The translations under genes were made by a program, and so were the position numbers. Positions 1 to 7,011 of a stretch of DNA of 7,088 nucleotides are shown one piece after another. The DNA lies in NCBI GenBank assembly GCA_024683255.1, contig JAIKYL010000242.1, positions 1 to 7,088 on the forward strand, in the 5' to 3' direction. Source of the stretch: Bacteroidales bacterium (lineage in GTDB: Bacteria; Bacteroidota; Bacteroidia; Bacteroidales; UBA932). The stretch's first letter is position 1. Every line of letters begins with the position of its first letter. Below the pieces are notes generated by a model. The model was not told the origin of the DNA. It did not search any database and was given only the letters and a program-made list of their open reading frames with translations.

Positions 1-1
1 G

Positions 2-388
2 GTGGTGATGCACCACCGCTCGCCCGGCTGCAAGAGCACCCAACTGTTCAATGGCATTGCCGGCGGCGAGGCGCAGGTAAACTTCCATGGAACCATAGTG
101 GTGGCCCCGGACGCCCAGCAGACGGAAGCCTATCAGGAGAACCACAACATCGTCCTTACGGAATCGGCCCGGGTGGTTACCAAGCCGCAACTTGAGATTT
201 ATGCGGACGACGTAAAGTGCTCCCACGGAGCCACCGTGGGCCAGCTGAACCAGGATGAAATCTTCTATATGCGTTCCCGTTGCATCCCGGAAAATGAGGC
301 TAAAACCCTTCAGATGCTGTCTTTCCTGTCTCCGGTGATCCCCGCCGGAAGAGAGGAGGAAATAGAAAAGGCCGTAAGGAGTTTGTGA
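2..388 (+). CDS. sufD: Fe-S cluster assembly protein SufD, C-terminal part (5' end outside window)
   Basis: SufD is a subunit of the cytoplasmic SufBCD scaffold, which assembles iron-sulfur clusters and passes them to apoproteins. The visible 128 residues are the end of the family's right-handed beta-helix core plus the C-terminal helices. The family signature is very clear: a PQLEIYADDVKCSHG run at about fragment residues 62-76, then ATVGQL, then FYMRSR. The His in the CSHG motif (fragment residue 75) corresponds by motif to the functionally important SufD histidine known from the E. coli complex (family knowledge). The reading frame is open to the left edge, so the GTG at base 2 is not the true start. 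One oddity is Cys at fragment residue 94 in RSRCIP, where I expect Gly (RSRGI). No sufS follows, so sufD seems to end its operon here. Identification is confident; the upstream two thirds are not seen. Confidence 0.95.
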   Translation: MVMHHRSPGCKSTQLFNGIAGGEAQVNFHGTIVVAPDAQQTEAYQENHNIVLTESARVVTKPQLEIYADDVKCSHGATVGQLNQDEIFYMRSRCIPENEAKTLQMLSFLSPVIPAGREEEIEKAVRSL

Positions 389-414
389 CATTTCAATTAT
401 TGTTCGTATCTTTA
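382..414 (+). promoter_or_regulatory. Bacteroidota-type promoter for the DUF6377 regulator gene
   Basis: A TTTG at 382-385 is separated by 21 bases from TATCTTTA at 407-414. This fits the Bacteroidota primary-sigma layout (TTTG, about 19-21 bases, TAnnTTTG) with one mismatch, the final A in place of G. The -33 element lies inside the last codons of sufD. The -7 element ends only four bases before the ATG at 419, so transcription would start at or very near the start codon. No Shine-Dalgarno-like sequence is present. Inferred from sequence only. Confidence 0.6.
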
Positions 415-418
415 CCAC

Positions 419-2053
419 ATGCACGCTGCATGGCATAGGGCATTTTTGCTGGCAACCGTCCTCCTGACGGCCGCCTGCGGCAGGATGTCCCGCTCCGACC
501 GGGAGATCGGCCGGCTGCTCACCGAGCTGGATGGCTATGTGGGAGCCAGGGAGGTTTATGTGGCCCGGAAACAGGACCAGATGCAGGCGCTCTCCAAACT
601 GGCCCGTTCCACCCGGGATCCGCAGCGCCGTTACGAGCTGGAGATGAATATAGCCAAGGAGTATTTCGCTTTCAGCTTCGACTCCACGCAGGTTTATCTC
701 AAGCACTGCCAGGAACTTGCCTTCCGGCTCCGGAATGCCGATCTTTACAACCAGGCCTCCATTGAGCTGGGGCACCTGTATGCCAAAGCCGGCAACTATA
801 TGGAAGCCTCCCAGCTGCTCTACGGGCAAATAGACACGGCCGGGCTCAACCCTTCGCTCAATGCCGATTATCTATGGTACCTCTACGACTTCAGCAAAGA
901 CCTGGCGGGTAATTCCGGCGTGGCCGAACAGCTGTCCATTCCGCCGGAGGCGTCGTTCCGTCCCCGGCTTTACCACGTGCTTCCCAAGGACAGCGACCGC
1001 TGGCGTTCGGTGCTGCGGGACGAGTTCATAGACAGCGGCCGCCTGGCATCGGCCGACAGCGTGAACCGCCTGCTGCTTTCAACGGTGCGCCAGGAAGACC
1101 GCAACTACGCCATCTATGCCTTTTTCCAGTCGGAAATCGAGGAGCAGCGCGGGAACCAGACATCCCGGATGGGCTGGCTCATCCGCTCGGCCGAATGCGA
1201 CCTTATCAATGCCGTACGGGACTATGCTTCCCTCACGATGGTGGCCCAAAACGTGCTTCCCGTAGATGTGGACCGCTCGTTCCGCTATCTCCGGCTGGCC
1301 CAGGAAGACGCCCTGCTGTACAACGCCAAGCTCCGTCCCTGGCAAATCTCCCGTTTCCTGATGGAAGTGGAGGACGCCTATGCCGAACGGCAGGCCCGGG
1401 CAAACAAAGTGTCTGTGGTGTCGTCCATCCTGCTGGCCATCCTGGTAGTAGTGCTGGCGCTCATCACCTATTTCCTCATAGCGCGCTCGCGAAAGCTTTC
1501 CCGGATGCAGTCGGCCCTGGAGAGCAGCAACGAAAAGCTGGCTATCGCCAACGGAGAGCTCAGTTCCCTGAACCTGCAAATCTCCAAGGCCGACAAAGTG
1601 AAGGAAAAATACATTATCGACTTCCTGGAAGGTCTGTCGGCCCAGGTCTCACTGGTGCGGGCCGAGGACAACCGCTTCCGGAATCTCCTGAAGCAGGGAA
1701 AGGCCGACCAGCTGCTCAAGGAACTCTCCATCGTGGGTCGTGCGGAAAAAGCCCGTGACGAATTCTACCAGACCTTTGACACCACTTTCCTGGCCATGTA
1801 TCCCGGCTTTGTGGAGCAGTTCAACGCCCTGCTCAAGGAAGACGCACGCTTCCACCTGGGCAAAGGGGAAAGGCTGAATACGGAGCTCCGGATCTTCGCG
1901 CTCATCCGTTTGGGAATAGACGATTCCAAGCAGATTGCCTCTATGCTGGACTATTCCGTGAGCACCATCTACAATTACAAGGTTTCTGTGAAAAACGCCG
2001 CCCTGGGAGACCGGGATACCTTCGAAGAAAGGGTGAAACAAATTGGAAAGTAG
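419..2053 (+). CDS. Membrane-spanning DUF6377-type transcriptional regulator with TPR-like sensor region
   Basis: Likely a one-component regulator in the inner membrane that controls the susC-susD operon downstream. Residues 1-20 form a signal sequence ending in LLTAAC, a possible but imperfect lipobox (Thr at -3). Residues of about 30-325 are helical and TPR-like, with the LDGYVGAREVYVARK opening usual for the family. One transmembrane helix spans about 331-355 and is followed by the positive stretch ARSRKLSR, placing the C-terminus in the cytoplasm. Residues 357-395 look like a coiled coil. The C-terminal block matches DUF6377 as I know it: a YPGFVEQFNALL segment near 461-472, LNTELRIFALIRLGI near 486-500 and a helix-turn-helix-like SVSTIYNYKVSVKNAA near 513-528. 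The length is ordinary for the family. The ATG at 419 is chosen because it opens the signal sequence and sits just after a promoter. Such genes are commonly found beside susC/susD pairs. The ligand is unknown and DNA binding is inferred. Confidence 0.85.
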   Translation: MHAAWHRAFLLATVLLTAACGRMSRSDREIGRLLTELDGYVGAREVYVARKQDQMQALSKLARSTRDPQRRYELEMNIAKEYFAFSFDSTQVYLKHCQELAFRLRNADLYNQASIELGHLYAKAGNYMEASQLLYGQIDTAGLNPSLNADYLWYLYDFSKDLAGNSGVAEQLSIPPEASFRPRLYHVLPKDSDRWRSVLRDEFIDSGRLASADSVNRLLLSTVRQEDRNYAIYAFFQSEIEEQRGNQTSRMGWLIRSAECDLINAVRDYASLTMVAQNVLPVDVDRSFRYLRLAQEDALLYNAKLRPWQISRFLMEVEDAYAERQARANKVSVVSSILLAILVVVLALITYFLIARSRKLSRMQSALESSNEKLAIANGELSSLNLQISKADKVKEKYIIDFLEGLSAQVSLVRAEDNRFRNLLKQGKADQLLKELSIVGRAEKARDEFYQTFDTTFLAMYPGFVEQFNALLKEDARFHLGKGERLNTELRIFALIRLGIDDSKQIASMLDYSVSTIYNYKVSVKNAALGDRDTFEERVKQIGK

Positions 2054-2098
2054 TGAATCCTTTCTTCTAGTTTCACTACTATTTTAGCATTTTAACAA
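2049..2098 (+). terminator. Perfect 9-bp hairpin across the regulator stop codon, with T-rich 3' flank
   Basis: The arm AGTAGTGAA at 2049-2057 pairs perfectly with TTCACTACT at 2072-2080 around a 14-base loop. The left arm begins inside the last Lys codon and contains the TAG stop. The 3' side continues ATTTTAGCATTTT, which is T-rich but interrupted. A stem this close to the stop codon fits an intrinsic terminator for the regulator gene. The A+T-rich stem and broken T run make it a modest one, and the same dyad could instead be a protein-binding site. Confidence 0.5.
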
Positions 2099-2146
2099 TT
2101 TTTAATTACCTAATACACAAGTAGTTAAGCTTCTTGTGTCACTACT
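2049..2146. repeat. Two copies of a dyad element, AGTAGT(G/T)AA ... GT(T/G)TCACTACT
   Basis: Copy 1 is 2049-2080 (32 bases) and copy 2 is 2120-2146 (27 bases). Both start with AGTAGT followed by one variable base and AA, both carry TTCTT in the middle, and both end in GT, one variable base and TCACTACT. The TCACTACT octamer recurs exactly at 2073-2080 and 2139-2146, 66 bases apart, each time running into a T-rich stretch (ATTTTA and TTTTTA). The spacer between arms differs by five bases. I did not notice the octamer elsewhere in the window, though that was a check by eye. The similarity extends beyond the arms, which suggests duplication or shared function, either as terminators or as operator sites. 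Confidence 0.7.
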
Positions 2147-2153
2147 TTTTATT
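2115..2153 (+). promoter_or_regulatory. Overlapping alternative hairpins with T tract upstream of susC (terminator or attenuator-like)
   Basis: Two stems compete here. Stem A pairs ACACAAG at 2115-2121 with CTTGTGT at 2133-2139 (7 bp, 11-base loop). Stem B pairs AAGTAGT at 2119-2125 with ACTACTT at 2141-2147 (7 bp, 15-base loop) and runs directly into TTTTTATTT. Both use bases 2119-2121, so they exclude each other. Stem B has the form of an intrinsic terminator, while stem A would prevent it. The pairing is seen in the sequence. That it works as a switch is inference, and a plain second terminator is the simpler reading. Confidence 0.4.
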
Positions 2154-2262
2154 TCCCGAACGCGCGAGGCCTTGTTTTTTCATCGAAATTTGCATCCAGA
2201 CCAATAGGCCAAACACATTATTAACTAATATCAACCAACACGCTTAACTAAAAACAACGCGT
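2154..2262 (+). promoter_or_regulatory. Probable susC promoter and 5' untranslated region
   Basis: A GAAATTTG at 2185-2192 resembles the TAnnTTTG -7 element with one mismatch, but there is no TTTG 19-21 bases upstream, so any promoter here would probably need an activator. If used, the untranslated leader would be roughly 60-65 bases. The stretch before the ATG at 2263 is A-rich (AACTAAAAACAA) with no Shine-Dalgarno, as is usual in Bacteroidota. TTAACTAA occurs twice, at 2221-2228 and 2244-2251. The exact promoter is uncertain. Confidence 0.35.
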
Positions 2263-5200
2263 ATGAAAAGATTTGCTTCCCTAATCCTTGCATTGGGACT
2301 GAGTCTGGTTGCCATGGCACAGAACGTCACCCTCAAGGGTGTCGTGCGTGATGCCTCCAACCAGCCGGTTATCGGAGCGTTCGTAGTTGAGCAGGGAACC
2401 AACAACGGTACCATGACCGGTGTGGACGGCGACTTCGCCCTTACCACCCGCCGTGGCGCCGGCGTGGAAATCTCCTGCATCGGCTATGTGTCGCAGGTAA
2501 TCGTCAATGACGGAGCGCAGAACTTGGTCATCGTCCTCGAGGACGATGCCGAGATGCTGGAAGAGACCGTGGTCATCGGCTACGGTGTACAGAAGAAGTC
2601 CGTAGTTACTGCGGCCATTTCTTCCGTCACTGAGGAAGACCTGAAGGTCCAGTCCCAGACCCGTCTGGACAACATGCTCCAGGGTATGACCTCCGGTGTT
2701 CAGGTAACCCAGAACTCCGGTGCCCCGGGTGCAAGTTCCACCGTGGTGGTCCGTGGTATCAGTTCCATCAACCACGCCAGTCCGCTCTATATAGTAGATG
2801 GTATGCCGGCCGGCAGCATTGACTATATCAACCCTAACGACATCGAACGTATCGACGTGCTCAAAGACGCTGCTTCGGCGGCCGTTTACGGTGCCCGTGC
2901 CTCCGACGGCGTTATCCTGGTAACCACCAAGTCCGGCAAGGAAGGCAGGACCGTTGTCAATTACGACTTCTCCTATGGTATCCAGAACCCCTGGCGCAAA
3001 CCCGCCGTCCTGAATGCCACCGAGTATGCCATCATGATGAATGAGGGTATGCTCAACGCCGGCAACGCCCCCATCTACGACGATCCTTATTCGTTGGGCA
3101 AGGGCACCGACTGGGTGGATGCCGTTTTTGACAAGAATGCCCCCATCGTAAAGCATGACGTCAATATCTCCGGCGGCAACAGCCGGATCAACTACAGCGT
3201 CTCCGGCGGCTACCTTTCCACCCAGGGTACCATCGGCGGCCGTTTCGGCCAGTCTTATTATGACAGGATGACCCTGCGTGAGAACATCGGCTTTACCCTC
3301 TTCGATGCTTCTGATAAACGGAACTGGCTGAACAAGCTCACCTTCTCCAACCAGATTTCCTTCGCCCACATCAAGAGCGCCGGCATCTCGGCCAACTCCG
3401 AATACGGCTCCCCGCTGGGTTCCGCGCTGGGTATGTCCCCGCTTGATCCCATCTATGCCGATGCCGCCGAGGAGGAACGCTATAAGTCCCTTTACCCCGC
3501 TGGATACCCTTATATTATCCGCAATTCAGAGGGTGTGGCCTATTTCATCGCCGACGGCGGTACCTATAATGAACAGGCCAACCCTATCGCCATGCTGGAC
3601 CGCCCGCACGGCTATTCCAGCACAGACAAGATTGTGGCTGGCCTGAACACCGAACTCCAGCTCTTCGACGGCCTGAAGTTCCGGAACTCGCTCACCCTGG
3701 ACCTCTCCTACGTCTATGGCCACAGCTACACGGAGCAGTATTTCCTTACCTCCAAGAGCTACAGCCTGGACAGCATCTCGTCCACCACCACCTATGACGC
3801 CAAGGGCAATCCCACTACCGTCAACAAGATGAACTACGGTTCGTCGGCCTCCCAGACCATGAACCGCTACTACAGCTATCAGGTGGAGAACACCCTGGTT
3901 TATGACAAGACCTTCGGTCGTCACACCCTCAACGTGGTGCTGGGCCAATCGGCCTATATGTCTTCCTCTTCCTATCTGGGCGCATCCGCCCGCGGCCTCA
4001 TGTACCCGGACGACCCCTGGAAGATCAGCGTTGACAATACTCTGGGTCTCCAGACCGACGGCGACCGCAACGGTTGGGGTCGCTGGAATTCCATCCCGTA
4101 CAGCATCCTTTCCTATTTCGGCCGTATCAGCTATAACTTTGACGAGCGTTTCCTGGCCCAGGCCACTCTCCGCCGGGATGCTTCCTCCCACTTCGGCCCC
4201 AACAACAAATGGGGTACCTTCCCGTCCTTCTCCCTGGGCTGGAACCTGAAGAATGAGGAATTCCTCAAGTACAACAACCTCATCTCCATCGCCAAGATCC
4301 GTGCATCCTGGGGTATCAACGGTAAGGATAACCTGGGCGACTTCCTTTATGCTGTATATGCCCAGTCCGGCAACAACTACATCTTCGGTTCCGGCGCCAA
4401 CGGCACGGAAAGCGTGAATACGGGTGTGAAGGCTTCCGGCCTTGCCAACCCCAACGCCAAGTGGGAAGAATCCATCCAGACCGACCTGGGTATTGACCTG
4501 GGCCTGTGGGGCAACAAGTTCACCTCTACCGTGGACTTCTACATCAAGGACGCCTCCGGCATGCTGATGCAGATGCAGGTTCCCACCTATGCGGGCGACT
4601 CCGCTCCCACCGGCAACGTGGGTACCATGCGCAACGTGGGCGTGGAATTCGACCTGGGCTGGCGCGACCATATCGGCGACCTTAACTACGGTATCAAATT
4701 CAACGCTTCTTACAACAAGAACACCCTCACCAAGCTGGCCGATGATGCCACTTACATCACCACCTCCAGCCATAAGATCGGCACGCTCACCCGTGGCGAC
4801 GTGGGAGAAGTGTTCCCGTACTTCTGGGGCTGGAAGACCGACGGCGTGTTCCAGAACTGGGACGAGGTCAATTCCTATGTGAACAAGGACGGCAACCTGA
4901 TCCAGCCCAACGCACAGCCCGGTGACTTCCGCTGGAAGGACATCAACGGCGACGGTGCCATCACCGACGATGACCGCACCAAGCTGGGCAAGGGTATTCC
5001 CGACTGGACTTACGGTTTTACCTTTACCCTGGATTGGAAGGGTATCGACTTCAGCATGCTCCTCCAGGGGCAGCTGGGTGCCCAGGCGCTCAACGTGACC
5101 CGCCGTACGGACCTTTACTACATCAACCTCCCCAAGTCCATCCTTAACCGCTGGACCGGTGAAGGTTCCACCAACGAATATCCCCGTTTCGCCTTTGATT

Positions 5201-5481
5201 CGGCCAACGAGAATTACCGTGTATCCGACTATTGGATGGAAGACGCCTCCTTCCTGCGCGCCCGTAACATCCAGCTGGGTTACACCCTGCCTGCCAAACT
5301 TACGCAGAAGTTCTTCGTTTCCCGCCTGCGCCTCTACGCCCAGGTGGAGAACGCCTTCACTCTCACCAAATATACCGGTTGCGATCCGGAAGTTTCCGGA
5401 GGTTTCCGCGAGGTGGGCGTAGACCGCGGTGTCTATCCCCAGAACCGGACCATCACCTTTGGCCTCAACTTAACTTTCTAA
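2263..5481 (+). CDS. SusC/RagA-family TonB-linked outer-membrane transporter
   Basis: This is an outer-membrane beta-barrel that imports oligomers, usually glycan fragments, with energy from TonB-ExbBD and in complex with the SusD-like lipoprotein encoded next. Residues 1-20 are a signal peptide ending AMAQ. A carboxypeptidase-regulatory-like beta domain covers about 22-95, with PVIGAFV, GVDGDFAL and ISCIGYVSQ. The TonB-box-like EETVVIGYG lies at 100-108. The plug domain follows, with VRGISSINHASPLYIVDG at 163-180 and IERIDVLKDAASAAVYGARA at 194-213. The rest is barrel, ending in the typical aromatic terminus FGLNLTF. An acidic DINGDGAITDDD loop at 893-904 resembles a calcium-binding loop and is common in this family. 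The length is normal. There is no N-terminal secretin/STN domain, so it does not look like a transducer for an anti-sigma factor, which agrees with control by the neighbouring regulator. The substrate cannot be told. Confidence 0.96.
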   Translation: MKRFASLILALGLSLVAMAQNVTLKGVVRDASNQPVIGAFVVEQGTNNGTMTGVDGDFALTTRRGAGVEISCIGYVSQVIVNDGAQNLVIVLEDDAEMLEETVVIGYGVQKKSVVTAAISSVTEEDLKVQSQTRLDNMLQGMTSGVQVTQNSGAPGASSTVVVRGISSINHASPLYIVDGMPAGSIDYINPNDIERIDVLKDAASAAVYGARASDGVILVTTKSGKEGRTVVNYDFSYGIQNPWRKPAVLNATEYAIMMNEGMLNAGNAPIYDDPYSLGKGTDWVDAVFDKNAPIVKHDVNISGGNSRINYSVSGGYLSTQGTIGGRFGQSYYDRMTLRENIGFTLFDASDKRNWLNKLTFSNQISFAHIKSAGISANSEYGSPLGSALGMSPLDPIYADAAEEERYKSLYPAGYPYIIRNSEGVAYFIADGGTYNEQANPIAMLDRPHGYSSTDKIVAGLNTELQLFDGLKFRNSLTLDLSYVYGHSYTEQYFLTSKSYSLDSISSTTTYDAKGNPTTVNKMNYGSSASQTMNRYYSYQVENTLVYDKTFGRHTLNVVLGQSAYMSSSSYLGASARGLMYPDDPWKISVDNTLGLQTDGDRNGWGRWNSIPYSILSYFGRISYNFDERFLAQATLRRDASSHFGPNNKWGTFPSFSLGWNLKNEEFLKYNNLISIAKIRASWGINGKDNLGDFLYAVYAQSGNNYIFGSGANGTESVNTGVKASGLANPNAKWEESIQTDLGIDLGLWGNKFTSTVDFYIKDASGMLMQMQVPTYAGDSAPTGNVGTMRNVGVEFDLGWRDHIGDLNYGIKFNASYNKNTLTKLADDATYITTSSHKIGTLTRGDVGEVFPYFWGWKTDGVFQNWDEVNSYVNKDGNLIQPNAQPGDFRWKDINGDGAITDDDRTKLGKGIPDWTYGFTFTLDWKGIDFSMLLQGQLGAQALNVTRRTDLYYINLPKSILNRWTGEGSTNEYPRFAFDSANENYRVSDYWMEDASFLRARNIQLGYTLPAKLTQKFFVSRLRLYAQVENAFTLTKYTGCDPEVSGGFREVGVDRGVYPQNRTITFGLNLTF

Positions 5482-5493
5482 CAGACTTCGGAT

Positions 5494-6999
5494 ATGAAAA
5501 AGATATTTATCGCACTCACTTCCCTGGCCGTTCTGCTGTCTTCCTGCTCCAAGGATTTCATCAATCCCCGGCACAACAGCTCCGAACCGCTTGACGAGTA
5601 CTTCAATACGCCGGAGCGTCTCTTCCAGTGCCTTGTGGCCGCGTATGACCCGCTGGAGTGGTATGACTATGCCTTCGGTCAATATGACAACCTCCACCTC
5701 ATCTTCGACGTGATGGGTGACGATGTGTACGCCGGCGGTTCCAACGAGGGTGACCAGCCCCTCATTGTGAAGACGCACTATTATACGGCTACTCCCACTG
5801 ATGTCTGCAATCAGTTCTGGACCGTGAACTATTCCGGCATCAACCGCGCCGCTACCCTCATCAAATACATTGACGGGGCCGAGGGCGTTGACGAAAAGAC
5901 CAAGAACCTCTATGTGGCGGAAGCCAAGGTGCTCATGGCCTACTATTACAACATGCTGTGGAAACTCTGGGGCAACATCCCTTATTTTGAGGAACTCCTG
6001 GAGGCCCCCTATTTTGCCGAACAGCTTGGGCACGATGATGTTTATAACAACTTCATCAAGCTCATCGAGGATGCCATCGCGCTCAATGTCCTTCCCATGA
6101 AGGCCAGCGGCGGTAACGAAGGCCGCGTGACCCTGGCCATGGCCTACATGCTCTATGCCGAGGCCGTGATGTACCAGAACGACAATTCCCGTTACCAGAC
6201 CGCCCTGAACTACATGAAGGAGATTATCAATTCCGGACAGTATGCCCTGGTGGCCGATTTCGCCGGTATCTGGGAAGAGACCGGAGAATGGGGTCCCGAA
6301 TCCATCTGGGAAATCAACTATATGTCTGAAGGCGGTATCCGCGACTGGGGCAACTCCATCGCCGCCGGCGGTCAGGTGAACTCCATCCTCACCGGCATCC
6401 CCGCCCCGAAGAATGTTCCCGACTATCACGAAGGCTGGGGCTTCGGCACCATCGCCAAGAGCGCCTATGACATGTATGACGATGACGATATCCGCAAGGA
6501 CGGCGGCATCCTGAACTTCGCCAAGTATGCCGAATCCCACCCCGGCGCCGAGTATACGCCCCGCTGGCAGGATACCGGTTACTGGAACCGCAAGTACATT
6601 GCCCGTGAAGGCGGCAACCACGGTTACCTGGCCTCCGACAATGTGAACTACTGCAACAACGAGCGCATCTACCGCTATGCCGAGACCCTGCTGAACGCCG
6701 CCGAGCTTTCCGTCCTTCTGGGACAGGATGGCTCCGGCTACCTGCAGCAGGTACGCGACCGTGCCAACTGCCACGATACCGGTGTTTCCCGTGAGGATAT
6801 CATCCAGGAGCGTCACAAGGAGTTCGTGGGCGAAGGCAAGCGTTACTGGGATCTGGTCCGCAGCGGCCTGGCTTCCTCCGTGCTGAAGGCGGCCAACCAC
6901 GAGTACCGCCAGATCGACTGGACCGAAAACAAGAAGTACTGGCCCATCCCGCAGGGTGAGATTGACAAGGATCCCGCCCTTACGCAGAACAACTATTAA
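5494..6999 (+). CDS. SusD/RagB-family surface nutrient-binding lipoprotein
   Basis: This is a surface lipoprotein that caps the SusC-like channel and captures the substrate. The signal sequence ends in the lipobox LLSSC (Cys18). The following SKDF carries the Lys-Asp pattern typical of surface-exported Bacteroidota lipoproteins. The SusD fold is recognisable from the N-terminal helical segment around NYSGINRAATLIKYI (112-126), the AEAKVLMAYYYNMLWKLWG helix (142-160) and the C-terminal RagB/SusD signature: YRYAETLLNAAE (393-404), IIQERHKEFVGEGKRYWDLVR (436-456) and the closing KKYWPIPQGEID. At 501 residues it is of usual size. It starts 12 bases after susC, so the two are cotranscribed, probably with translation continuing across the gap. 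Family assignment is firm. Its ligand is not predictable, since SusD binding sites are not conserved between substrates. Confidence 0.96.
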   Translation: MKKIFIALTSLAVLLSSCSKDFINPRHNSSEPLDEYFNTPERLFQCLVAAYDPLEWYDYAFGQYDNLHLIFDVMGDDVYAGGSNEGDQPLIVKTHYYTATPTDVCNQFWTVNYSGINRAATLIKYIDGAEGVDEKTKNLYVAEAKVLMAYYYNMLWKLWGNIPYFEELLEAPYFAEQLGHDDVYNNFIKLIEDAIALNVLPMKASGGNEGRVTLAMAYMLYAEAVMYQNDNSRYQTALNYMKEIINSGQYALVADFAGIWEETGEWGPESIWEINYMSEGGIRDWGNSIAAGGQVNSILTGIPAPKNVPDYHEGWGFGTIAKSAYDMYDDDDIRKDGGILNFAKYAESHPGAEYTPRWQDTGYWNRKYIAREGGNHGYLASDNVNYCNNERIYRYAETLLNAAELSVLLGQDGSGYLQQVRDRANCHDTGVSREDIIQERHKEFVGEGKRYWDLVRSGLASSVLKAANHEYRQIDWTENKKYWPIPQGEIDKDPALTQNNY

Positions 7000-7011
7000 T
7001 ACCAGGCAATC

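Noticed and set aside
1195..1758. Overlapping + strand frame within the regulator gene
   Set aside because: Its Pro/Arg/Gly-rich product is typical of a frame shadow in GC-rich DNA, and the regulator's frame is uninterrupted with conserved motifs.
2167..2210. AGGCC repeats and GGCCT/AGGCC pairing between 2167-2172 and 2206-2210
   Set aside because: Only five bases pair across a loop of over 30, which is not distinguishable from chance.
2240..2262. ACGC/GCGT pairing abutting the susC start codon
   Set aside because: A four-base stem with a 15-base loop is too weak to support a translational control element.
2281..3369. Antisense open frame (362 codons) opposite the susC 5' half
   Set aside because: Same reasoning: the sense strand encodes clear carboxypeptidase-regulatory-like and plug domains, and the antisense product resembles nothing known.
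3526..4773. Antisense open frame (415 codons) opposite susC
   Set aside because: It lies wholly within the SusC coding sequence, has low-complexity Val/Gly-rich translation and no promoter or family signature. It is a shadow of codon bias.
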